Shown here in pieces: positions 8,123-14,201 of a stretch of DNA of 14,461 nucleotides. The stretch covers positions 1-14,461 of the forward strand of contig DASPKO010000028.1 in the NCBI GenBank assembly GCA_035628055.1. Direction: 5' to 3'. How positions within the stretch are numbered: position 1 is the stretch's first letter; each line of letters begins with the position of its first letter. The notes under the pieces are model-generated. The model was not told the origin of the DNA and made no database searches. It saw only the letters and a program-made list of their open reading frames with translations. The translations under genes and the position numbers were made by a program. This DNA comes from DASPKO01 sp035628055 (GTDB lineage Bacteria; Planctomycetota; Phycisphaerae; Phycisphaerales; UBA1924).

Positions 8123-9726
8123 CGACGCCCTCCCGCTCCACTGGTCCAGCGCCCCAGCCGGGTGTCGGCCGGCGGTGCGCGCTCCGGGCCCCGCGCCGGC
8201 TCGGGCGGGGGCGCGCGCACGCCGGGCTCATCGATCGCCCACCCATCGGCCGCGGACCCATCAGCCGCCGAGCGATCCGCGCGCGGTTCGGCCCCGAGAT
8301 CCAGGCGCCAGGCCCCGCGACGCGGGCCCTCCACCGGATCGAACGCGAAAGAGTCCTCGAACGGGCGCCCGTCCGCGGCCGGCGTGTCGGACTCGGCATC
8401 CGCCTCGGTCGCGGCCTCGGGTTCCTCCTCGATCTCGGCACGCCCCGCCAGGCGCCGCTGCCGGGCCTCCTCCTCCAGCCGCTCGGCGATCGGCATGAGC
8501 GTGATGTCACGGAGATACGCCACGCGCGGACGCGGCGCCGCCACGTCGATCACCGCCTCGAGCACGACGCGGTCGGTGAGCGGGGTCTCGCCCGCGGCGT
8601 CGGGCGGCTCGCCCGTCGGTCGCGCGGCCTGGAAGCCCCCTTCGACGACCACGCGCCACTGGAGCGACCGGCACGTGACGAAGTCCGCCGCCTCGACGAA
8701 CTGCTCCGGCGTGATGACCTTCTCGAGGACGAGCCAGGCGGGAGTGGTCCGGGCCCGTTCGTCCAGGCCGTCGCGCACCCGCACGAGGCGCTGGGCGCCC
8801 TCCGCGTCGATCCCCGGGATGCAGGCCAGGACTGCGACCGGGGCCCGCAGGACGTCGACGCGCCCCGCGGCGAACGGATCGGCGGGGACCGCCAGCAGGT
8901 CCAGGATCAGCGGCCAGAGCTTCTGGTCCACGCCTTGGCCGGCGAGCAGCCGGGCGAGTTGGCCCGGCGTCGTGACGGCGCCGAGCTGTTTGAGCAGGGC
9001 CGGCACCGCCGGGGCGGCCTCGGCGCCGAGCGCGTCCTCGAGCGCGCGACCCACGCTCTCGAGCACTTCGGGCTCGAGGCGCAGGCGTGGCTGGCCGGTC
9101 GCGGTTGGATCGGCCGCGCCGGCCTGCACGGCCGGATCGAAGGCGAAGACCGTCACCAGGTCGCACAGGGCGGGCGCCCGCCCCGGGGCGGCGTCGGCGG
9201 CCTCGTCGGGAGCGCCGCGGGCGCGGGCGAACTGCGCCCGCTCGAGACCGGCGACCGCGCACAACTCTTCGGTGCTGGTGAGCCGCCCGGCGGCCCGTCC
9301 CGCGACGACCCGCGCGGCCCGCCCCTCGCCCAGCGGACCGAGCTGGGCCAGCATCGGCCCGGTGGCGGCGTTCAGGTCGAGCTTGGCGGGTTCGCTCTGC
9401 ACCAGCCGCCCGCGCACCGGCACCGCGCGGAAGACGCGCGCCGGCCCGGCGTGCCCGTCGGGCTCGGGGAGCGTCCAGGAGGCGCGGATCGTCGGCTCGC
9501 CCCCGCGCAGCAGCTCGGAGCGCTGCTCGGCCAGCTCGGCCATCACGGCCTGCACGCCCGACCAGGCCAGGGCCCGCGACTGCGCCAGCCGGGCCGACGT
9601 GCGGGCGGCGCCCCGCTGGGCGTCGGCCACGTAGGCGGCGCCGCTGGCGGCCAGGGCCCCCACCACCAGGGCCAGCAGCACCACGAGCAGGACCATGCCG
9701 CGGGGTCGCGAGTGGCGCGCCGGCAT
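8119..9726 (-). CDS. gspK: GspK-like minor pseudopilin with long acidic C-terminal extension
   Basis: Encodes 535 residues against about 320 in typical GspK. A short basic leader ends in RPRG (residue 10), followed by the hydrophobic helix MVLLVVLLALVVGALAASGA. As known for GspK, there is no Glu at mature position 5. KLDLNAATGPMLAQL (about 115-129) matches the DLN motif of the T2SSK fold, followed by helix-hairpin-helix-like segments: FAAGRVDVLRAPVAVLACIP at about 285-304 and GIDAEGAQRLVRVRDG at 305-320. Residues about 430-535 are an acidic, Ala/Pro-rich, low-complexity tail with the duplicated SAADGSAADG. GspK caps the pseudopilus with GspI and GspJ. ATG 9726 overlaps the gspJ stop by one base (TGATG) and has a strong GGAAGGAGGG upstream. 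The stop overlaps gspL as ATGA. Confidence 0.87.
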   Translation of the reverse strand: MPARHSRPRGMVLLVVLLALVVGALAASGAAYVADAQRGAARTSARLAQSRALAWSGVQAVMAELAEQRSELLRGGEPTIRASWTLPEPDGHAGPARVFRAVPVRGRLVQSEPAKLDLNAATGPMLAQLGPLGEGRAARVVAGRAAGRLTSTEELCAVAGLERAQFARARGAPDEAADAAPGRAPALCDLVTVFAFDPAVQAGAADPTATGQPRLRLEPEVLESVGRALEDALGAEAAPAVPALLKQLGAVTTPGQLARLLAGQGVDQKLWPLILDLLAVPADPFAAGRVDVLRAPVAVLACIPGIDAEGAQRLVRVRDGLDERARTTPAWLVLEKVITPEQFVEAADFVTCRSLQWRVVVEGGFQAARPTGEPPDAAGETPLTDRVVLEAVIDVAAPRPRVAYLRDITLMPIAERLEEEARQRRLAGRAEIEEEPEAATEADAESDTPAADGRPFEDSFAFDPVEGPRRGAWRLDLGAEPRADRSAADGSAADGWAIDEPGVRAPPPEPARGPERAPPADTRLGRWTSGAGGRR

Positions 9727-10418
9727 CAGCGTCCCTCCTTCCACGCCGACACCGGGCCGTCGGGCACCACGATGACCCGCAGGCGGTCCGGGGCGCGAAG
9801 GGCCGCGCGCGGGGCCGCTGACTCGGCCACCGAGGGCGCGGCCCCCGGGATCGGCGCCGAGCCCGGCGGACCGTACCAGAGGCCCACCTCGATGGCGACG
9901 GGCAACCCGCCGTGCGCTCCCGAGTCGAACGTCTCGGCCCACTCGGCGCCGTCGTAGTACCGGAAACGGACGCGCGCGAGCCCGTCGGCCAGCGTCTCCG
10001 CGGGGGTGAGCGGCCCGGCCCCGTCGGCCCGCTCGAGCGTGACCCGCCCGGCGCCCGCGTCGAAGCGCAGGGTGCTGCGCTGGAGGTCGCCGCCGACCTC
10101 CAGCTCGGCCCGGCGCCCCGCCCCCAGCCACACGGCGCGGGTCAGCAGATCGATCGACGTCGCGTCTCCGCGGATGCCCGGTCCGTGCCGCTCGTCACCG
10201 GCGACGCACACCGCCAGGTCGCTCTCGAGGCGGTCAACCAGGGCCAGCGACCCCTCGAGCTCGCCCGCCAGCCGGGAGACGCCGGCGCGGCGGAGCTGCA
10301 CGTTGCCCAGGAACCCCAGCACCCCCCCGACCACCAGGAACATCAGGGCCAGGGCGAGCATGACCTCCACCACGGTAAAGCCCGGGCGCGGCGCGCGCGG
10401 GCCACCCGGGCGCGTCAC
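9726..10418 (-). CDS. gspJ: GspJ-like minor pseudopilin
   Basis: Encodes 230 residues from a GTG start. The leader MTRPGGPRAPRPG ends at Gly13; the mature protein begins FTVVEVMLALALMFLVVGGVLGFLG, a type IV prepilin N-terminus with the conserved Glu at mature position 5. The remaining 190 residues are beta-rich (LRFDAGAGRVTLERADG, VRFRYYDGAEWAETF), which fits the GspJ globular head where strands such as FRYYDG...W are typical. GspJ forms the pseudopilus tip with GspI and GspK. Position between I and K, size and the FRYYDG signature support J rather than H. The GTG at 10418 overlaps the gspI stop as GTGA, so translation is probably coupled. The longer open frame upstream has no prepilin sense and overlaps gspI. 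Confidence 0.85.
   Translation of the reverse strand: MTRPGGPRAPRPGFTVVEVMLALALMFLVVGGVLGFLGNVQLRRAGVSRLAGELEGSLALVDRLESDLAVCVAGDERHGPGIRGDATSIDLLTRAVWLGAGRRAELEVGGDLQRSTLRFDAGAGRVTLERADGAGPLTPAETLADGLARVRFRYYDGAEWAETFDSGAHGGLPVAIEVGLWYGPPGSAPIPGAAPSVAESAAPRAALRAPDRLRVIVVPDGPVSAWKEGR
9732..9742 (-). promoter_or_regulatory. Strong ribosome binding site for gspK
   Basis: The minus strand reads GAAGGAGGGAC just before GCTG and the ATG at 9726, inside the 3' end of gspJ. It supports the short start over the longer open frame that continues upstream and overlaps gspJ in another frame. Confidence 0.7.
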
Positions 10419-10909
10419 GGGCCCACCCCCACAAGCCCCTCCGGTTCCCGGGCGCCGAGGCGCACGAGCTGGCTGAGGCGCACGAGCGATCCGCCCGCGG
10501 ACCCCGGCCGGCCCGAGCGCACCGCGGTGACCGTGACGAGCGTCAGGCCCGGAAACTCCGTCGGCTCGGTGCCGATTCGCAGCTCCCACCCCGCGCCGGA
10601 CGCATGCGCCGACTCGGCCGATCCGCCCGCCTCGGCCTCCCAGGGGACGACCGGCCCGTTCAACGACTCGGGCGAGGCGATGCCGGCCTCGATCCTCGCC
10701 AGCGCCGAGCGGGCCAGGTCCGCGGCGTAGGCGGCCTGACGGAGCGCCGCCAGCGACCCGCTCGCCTGCCCCAGGAGATTCACGATCGCCAGGCCAAGTG
10801 CGACAAAGAGCGCCAAAGCCAGCACCATCTCGAGGAGCAGCACCCCCGGCGCGCCCGCCCACGTGCCCCGCACGGGGCGCGCCCGCGCCGTCGCACGGGC
10901 CCGGGTCAC
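10415..10909 (-). CDS. gspI: GspI-like minor pseudopilin
   Basis: Encodes 164 residues from a GTG start. An Arg-rich 22-residue leader ends APG, then VLLLEMVLALALFVALGLAIVNLLG gives the prepilin helix with Glu at mature position 5. The +1 residue is Val instead of the usual Phe. A short head with LRIGTEPTEFPGLTLVTVTAV follows, then SLVRLSQLVR. Size and order (after H, before J) indicate GspI, which initiates the tip complex with J and K. The GTG at 10909 overlaps the gspH TGA as GTGA; its own TGA overlaps gspJ the same way. A GspI-like head is poorly conserved in general, so the letter depends on position more than sequence. Confidence 0.8.
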   Translation of the reverse strand: MTRARATARARPVRGTWAGAPGVLLLEMVLALALFVALGLAIVNLLGQASGSLAALRQAAYAADLARSALARIEAGIASPESLNGPVVPWEAEAGGSAESAHASGAGWELRIGTEPTEFPGLTLVTVTAVRSGRPGSAGGSLVRLSQLVRLGAREPEGLVGVGP

Positions 10910-11532
10910 GGGCGGGGCTCCGCTTCGGAGAAGGGCGCGAGCGGGGACTCGCTCCGCCCTTGGCCCGGGGAGGGAGCGGCCGGGGCCTCGTCCGGCGCCG
11001 CGTCGGCCGAACCCGACCATCGCCGGACCGAGAGGCGCACCCGGCGCCCGGATGAGAGCTCGCGCACGACCACGCCCGGAGCGCTCAGCGCCTGGCCATC
11101 GGGGAGGAAGACCGCCAGCGGGGTCCAGCCCGCGGCGGCCGCGCCGATCGCGTCGGGCTCGCCCCCGCCCTCCGGGCCCGTGGTCGCGAGAAGAATGGCG
11201 ACGCCCGTAGGGAGCGTGCCCAGCGGATCGGGGGGGTCGGGCAGGCCCGTTTCGCGCAGGCTGCGGAGCGCGAGTTCGATGCCGGCCTCGGCGCTCCCAC
11301 GCGCCAAGACCTCGACCGGGAGCCCCAGACGCATCGCTTCGGCGCGCCCCGTGCGCAGCGCGGCCCCGGCCTGCTCCGTCGCCGCCTCGAGGGCCGCGCG
11401 CCGGACGGACCGGAGCGCCAGCGGGGCCGTCACCGCGGCGGCGGCCGCCAGCAGCGCGGTCACCACCAGCAGCTCGATGAGCGAGAAGCCCCGCGCCGTC
11501 CCCCGTCGCGCCGCGCCACGCCCCGAGGTCAC
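10906..11532 (-). CDS. gspH: GspH-like minor pseudopilin
   Basis: Encodes 208 residues. The GTG at 11532 is preferred: it lies 8 bp after the gspG stop, has a weak GAGGCGG ahead of it, and gives a leader TSGRGAARRGTARG ending at Gly15. The mature protein starts FSLIELLVVTALLAAAAAVTAPLAL, a textbook prepilin N-terminus with Glu at position 5. The head has ATEQAGAALRTGRAEAMRLG, matching the GspH/FimT pattern of a helix with an ARSEA-like segment, then LPVEVLA. It ends with VVVRELSSGRRVRLSV and a Pro/Ala-rich tail. GspH is a minor pseudopilin linking the tip to the GspG filament. The open frame extends far upstream through gspG, but that part is a shadow frame. Confidence 0.85.
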   Translation of the reverse strand: MTSGRGAARRGTARGFSLIELLVVTALLAAAAAVTAPLALRSVRRAALEAATEQAGAALRTGRAEAMRLGLPVEVLARGSAEAGIELALRSLRETGLPDPPDPLGTLPTGVAILLATTGPEGGGEPDAIGAAAAGWTPLAVFLPDGQALSAPGVVVRELSSGRRVRLSVRRWSGSADAAPDEAPAAPSPGQGRSESPLAPFSEAEPRP

Positions 11533-11540
11533 GGGCCGCC

Positions 11541-12038
11541 TCAGTTCCCGCCCCGGGGCGGGGGTGGAGGGAGACTGCCGGGATCGTCCTGACCCTCCGC
11601 GGCCTTCCAGAGCTTCAGATCGTCCTCGGTGCCCTCCTGCTGGTCGGGCCCGTTGGACCACAGGTCGAACTTCCCTTCGGGCGCCTCCTCGCCCTGCTGG
11701 CGGTAGCCCCAGGGCTGATCCCACGGGTCGGTCGGCATCGGCTCGTCGAGGTAGGGGCGCCACTTGGCGTGCAGGTCCTCGGGCAGGTTGGTCTTGCTCC
11801 ACAGGACCGCCAGACCCTCCTCGTCGGTGGGGTAGCGCTCGAAATCGATGTAGAAGCTGTTGAGCCCCTGCTTGAGCGTCTGCATGTTGGTCTTGGCGAT
11901 GTTGCGGGTCGCCTGCTGCTTGCTCCCCATCAGGTTGACGGTCACCAGCCCGGCGATCGCCAGGATGATCACCACGACGATCATCACCTCGAGCAGCGTG
12001 AAGCCCGCGCCGACCCGGGCGGATCTCTGAGTTCGCAT
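11541..12038 (-). CDS. gspG: GspG major pseudopilin
   Basis: Encodes 165 residues from ATG 12038, preceded by AAGGAGAAGG. The leader MRTQRSARVGAG ends at Gly12; the mature protein starts FTLLEVMIVVVIILAIAGLV, with Phe at +1 and Glu at +5. The family core is clear: NMQTLKQGLNSFYIDFERYP, TDEEGLAVLW, then the C-terminal calcium-site region GKFDLWSNGPDQQEGTEDDL before a Pro-rich end. In GspG this Asp/Gly loop binds calcium and stabilises the pseudopilus. GspG is the main subunit, assembled by the GspF-GspE motor. An upstream alternative GTG at 12152 would add 38 residues with no prepilin character and is rejected. The gene has its own likely promoter in the gap behind gspF, as might be expected for the most abundant subunit. 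Confidence 0.95.
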   Translation of the reverse strand: MRTQRSARVGAGFTLLEVMIVVVIILAIAGLVTVNLMGSKQQATRNIAKTNMQTLKQGLNSFYIDFERYPTDEEGLAVLWSKTNLPEDLHAKWRPYLDEPMPTDPWDQPWGYRQQGEEAPEGKFDLWSNGPDQQEGTEDDLKLWKAAEGQDDPGSLPPPPPRGGN

Positions 12039-12042
12039 CGAC

Positions 12043-12052
12043 CTTCTCCTTC
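12043..12052 (-). promoter_or_regulatory. Ribosome binding site of gspG
   Basis: The minus strand reads GAAGGAGAAGG a few bases upstream of ATG 12038. It decides the start in favour of the canonical prepilin leader. Confidence 0.75.
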
Positions 12053-12071
12053 GGTGTCGGGTGAACGTGGT

Positions 12072-12089
12072 CGGCGGGTCCGTCCGCCG
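12072..12089 (-). other. Short hairpin in the gspG 5' untranslated region
   Basis: A perfect 6-bp inverted repeat, CGGCGG at 12072-12077 and CCGCCG at 12084-12089 with a 6-nt loop, lies between the proposed promoter and gspG. It could stabilise or regulate the leader transcript. It may equally be chance in GC-rich DNA. Confidence 0.35.
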
Positions 12090-12131
12090 CCGGGCGTGAA
12101 CCGCGGAATCGTGGCGTCGGCCCGCGTGTGC

Positions 12132-12140
12132 AGTATACCA
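12132..12140 (-). promoter_or_regulatory. Extended -10 promoter upstream of gspG
   Basis: The minus strand reads TGGTATACT: TATACT at 12132-12137 differs from the sigma-70 -10 consensus by one base and is preceded by the extended element TGN. It sits in a locally AT-richer stretch of the 153-bp gap between gspF and gspG. No convincing -35 is visible at 16-18 bp, which fits an extended -10 promoter. The predicted start is near 12125, giving a leader of about 85-90 nt before gspG. Confidence 0.6.
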
Positions 12141-12191
12141 ACCACTAACCACCCCGCACGAGCAAACCCTAGGTGCTTGTCCCGGCGCGGG

Positions 12192-13385
12192 TTAGTCGAT
12201 GCCCTGGCTGATCTGCGTGATGGGCAGGATCAGCGCCATCGCCACCACCCCGATGATCAGCGCCAGCGCCACGAGCATCAGGGGCTCGATCAGCCGCACC
12301 ACGGTGCCCAGCAGCCGCTCGACCCGGCTCTCGGCCGTGCGGGCGATGGTCAGGAGCACGCTGTCGAGGTTGTTGGCCGACTCGCCCACCGCGATCATCT
12401 CGACGATGTCCTCGGGGAATAGGCCGCTGCGCGCCAGCGGCGGGGCCAGGGGCTGGCCGTGTCGCACCGCGTCGGTCGCCTGATCGATCGCGTGCTCCAT
12501 GAGCGGGTTCCCGGCCGCGTCGCGCGCGATCTGCATCGCGGTGAGCATCGGGATCGAGTTGGCGAGCATCGTCCCCAGCGTGCGGCAGAAGCGCGCCACG
12601 GCGAGGGCGCGCGTGACGGGTCCCAGGAGGGGGGCCCGAAGCCGCGCCCGCGCCAGGCGAGCCCGCCACGCCGGACGCTTCGAGACCCGCCACAGCCAGA
12701 CGCCCGCCGCCAGCACCCCGGCCAGACCGAGCAGGCCGTAGGCGCGCACCGCGTCCCCCGTGGCCAGCACGGCGCGCGTTAGCAGGCCCAGTTCGAGCTG
12801 ATCGAAGACCTGGCGGAACATGGGCAGGAAGACCCCGAACACCAGTCCCAGCACGACCGTGCCGACCACGACCAGGACCGCGGGATAGACCAGGTTGCCC
12901 AGCACCTTGGCCCGCAGCTCGGCCTGGGAGAGGAGCATCTCGCCGAGGCGGGCCAGCACCTCGTCCAGGAACCCGCCCTTCTCGCCCGCGCGCACCATCG
13001 CGACGTGCACACCGGCGAACACCTCGGGCTCCTGGCTCATGGCGTGGGCCAGGTCGGTCCCCTCGGCGACCGCGTCGGCCAGGTCGGAGAAGACCCGTGC
13101 CAGCCGCGGCCGGGCCTTCTGGGCCCCAAGAAGGCGCAGCCCGCGCAGCAGCGGCACCCCGGCGCGGAGGAGGTCCGCCAGTTGCGTGTACGCCGTCGCC
13201 AGCTCGCGCGCCGAGGCCAGCCGGCGCGCCAGCAGGGGTCCGGAATCGTCCTCGGCCTCCAGGCGGACCGGCACCAGGCGGCGCGCGTCCAGCTCGGCGA
13301 GCACGGCCTGCTCGCTCGCGCCCGCCAGCACGCCCGCCACCTTCTCGCCCCCCGGCGTCACCGCGCTGTAGCGATAGCTGGGCAT
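12192..13385 (-). CDS. gspF: GspF/PilC inner-membrane platform protein
   Basis: Encodes 397 residues, the normal family length (about 400). The N-terminal MPSYRYSAVTPGGEKVAGVL segment is typical of GspF. Two T2SSF domains follow at about 64-189 and 262-388. They contain the family repeats LRAGVPLLRGL with VRAGEKGGFLDEVL (first) and LANSIPMLTAM with VGESANNLDSVLLTIA (second). Predicted transmembrane helices lie at about 166-189, 215-233 and 366-388. GspF is the polytopic platform that couples the ATPase GspE to pseudopilin assembly. It is the first gsp gene of the cluster, 46 bp downstream of the glutathione peroxidase gene, with no clear terminator between them. The Shine-Dalgarno is weak, so coupling or a leaderless-like start is possible. 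gspE normally sits just upstream of gspF but is not in this window. Confidence 0.95.
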   Translation of the reverse strand: MPSYRYSAVTPGGEKVAGVLAGASEQAVLAELDARRLVPVRLEAEDDSGPLLARRLASARELATAYTQLADLLRAGVPLLRGLRLLGAQKARPRLARVFSDLADAVAEGTDLAHAMSQEPEVFAGVHVAMVRAGEKGGFLDEVLARLGEMLLSQAELRAKVLGNLVYPAVLVVVGTVVLGLVFGVFLPMFRQVFDQLELGLLTRAVLATGDAVRAYGLLGLAGVLAAGVWLWRVSKRPAWRARLARARLRAPLLGPVTRALAVARFCRTLGTMLANSIPMLTAMQIARDAAGNPLMEHAIDQATDAVRHGQPLAPPLARSGLFPEDIVEMIAVGESANNLDSVLLTIARTAESRVERLLGTVVRLIEPLMLVALALIIGVVAMALILPITQISQGID

Positions 13386-13431
13386 GGCTCAGCCGGAGTC
13401 TACCGCGAGGGCATTACCGGGCGGCGCCCCG

Positions 13432-14121
13432 TCAGGCTCCGGCGCTCGGCGCTTTCTCGGGCGGGGCCGGCTGGCGGAGCAGCTCCTCCACCCGGGCGCG
13501 CAGCTCCGGGTCGTTCGGCTTGACCTTCGGCTCGAAGCGCGCCACGACCCGCCCCTCGCGGTCCACGAGGAACTTGGTGAAGTTCCACTGCACCTCGCCA
13601 CCGATCGGCGCCGCCTGGCCCGTGAGCTGGGCGTAGAGCGGATGCTGCCTGGCCCCGGTGACCGCGATCTTCTGGAACATCGGGAAGCTCACCCCGTACT
13701 TCGTCCGGCAGAACTCCCCGATCTCCTTGTTCGTGCCCGGCTCCTGGCCCTTGAAGTCGTTGGCCGGAAATCCCAGCACCACCAGGCCCGCGCCCTTCTT
13801 CTCCTGGTAGAGCTTCTCCAGGCCGTCGTACTGCGGCGTGTGCCCGCACTTGCTCGCGGTGTTCACGATCAGGATCACCTTGCCCTTGTACTGGGAGAGG
13901 TCCGCGGGGGTCCCGTCGATCAGGTTGATCCGGTGGTCGAGCACGTAGTTGTCCGTCTCGGTCGCCGCGGCCCCGGAGGTCAGAGATTCCTTCTGGCAGC
14001 AGGCCGCGGGCTTCTCGCCCTCCGGCTGGCAGCACCCCCGCTGATCGCCGGGGCCCGCGGCCACGAGCACCGCTCCGGAGAGCACCAGCCCACAGACGCA
14101 CGAGCAGCACGGACACTTCAT
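13432..14121 (-). CDS. Thioredoxin-type glutathione peroxidase with cysteine-rich N-terminus
   Basis: Encodes 229 residues. Residues about 58-210 are a complete glutathione-peroxidase domain. The peroxidatic Cys92 lies in VNTASKCGHTPQY (TGC codon, not selenocysteine). Gln126 lies in FPANDFKGQEPGTN, and Trp179-Asn180 in WNFTKFLVDREG, so the Cys-Gln-Trp-Asn tetrad is present. Cys138 in GEFCRTKYG matches the resolving cysteine of thioredoxin-dependent family members such as yeast Gpx3, so a 2-Cys, thioredoxin-using peroxidase is likely. The usual FPCN cysteine is Ala here. The first 45 residues are unusual: CPCCSCVCG at 3-11, a hydrophobic stretch, then CC at 30-31 and CC at 41-42. This may be a signal or anchor segment with a metal- or thiol-active motif. 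ATG 14121 has AAGGAG upstream. It may be co-transcribed with gspF 46 bp downstream. Confidence 0.93.
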   Translation of the reverse strand: MKCPCCSCVCGLVLSGAVLVAAGPGDQRGCCQPEGEKPAACCQKESLTSGAAATETDNYVLDHRINLIDGTPADLSQYKGKVILIVNTASKCGHTPQYDGLEKLYQEKKGAGLVVLGFPANDFKGQEPGTNKEIGEFCRTKYGVSFPMFQKIAVTGARQHPLYAQLTGQAAPIGGEVQWNFTKFLVDREGRVVARFEPKVKPNDPELRARVEELLRQPAPPEKAPSAGA

Positions 14122-14127
14122 CGGGAA

Positions 14128-14133
14128 CTCCTT
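14128..14133 (-). promoter_or_regulatory. Ribosome binding site of the glutathione peroxidase gene
   Basis: AAGGAG on the minus strand, 6 bp before ATG 14121. It supports the start that keeps the cysteine-rich N-terminus. Confidence 0.75.
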
Positions 14134-14161
14134 GCAGGTAGAGGGGGTCGATGATAGGAGT

Positions 14162-14188
14162 GCCGGCGCGCCGTGCCCGTGCGCCGGC
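14162..14188. repeat. 8-bp inverted repeat in the divergent intergenic region
   Basis: GCCGGCGC at 14162-14169 is the exact reverse complement of GCGCCGGC at 14181-14188, with an 11-nt spacer. It lies in the 80-bp gap between the two divergent genes (glutathione peroxidase and the PTPS-like gene), where promoters for both should sit. It could be an operator or a leader hairpin. A weak -10-like TATCAT reads on the minus strand at 14151-14156, with no clear -35. Confidence 0.45.
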
Positions 14189-14201
14189 TCCGTACCATGT
14201 C

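Noticed and set aside
8162..9634. Plus-strand open frame of 490 codons opposite gspK
   Set aside because: Composition typical of antisense GC-rich frames, no domain, and gspK is well supported on the other strand.
12039..12152. N-terminal extension of gspG to a GTG at 12152
   Set aside because: The extension is not leader-like, covers the proposed promoter, and ATG 12038 has a good ribosome binding site and a normal prepilin leader.
12154..12191. Terminator or attenuator just after gspF
   Set aside because: Only a loose 5-bp outer stem (CCCGC/GCGGG) with mismatched interior and no T-run; too weak to call.
13386..13431. Terminator between the peroxidase gene and gspF
   Set aside because: GC-rich with small self-complementary pieces but no clear stem plus T-run, so co-transcription cannot be excluded.
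13846..13848. Possible selenocysteine at the peroxidase active site
   Set aside because: The codon in NTASKCG reads TGC, an ordinary cysteine, and the gene has a TGA only at its end.
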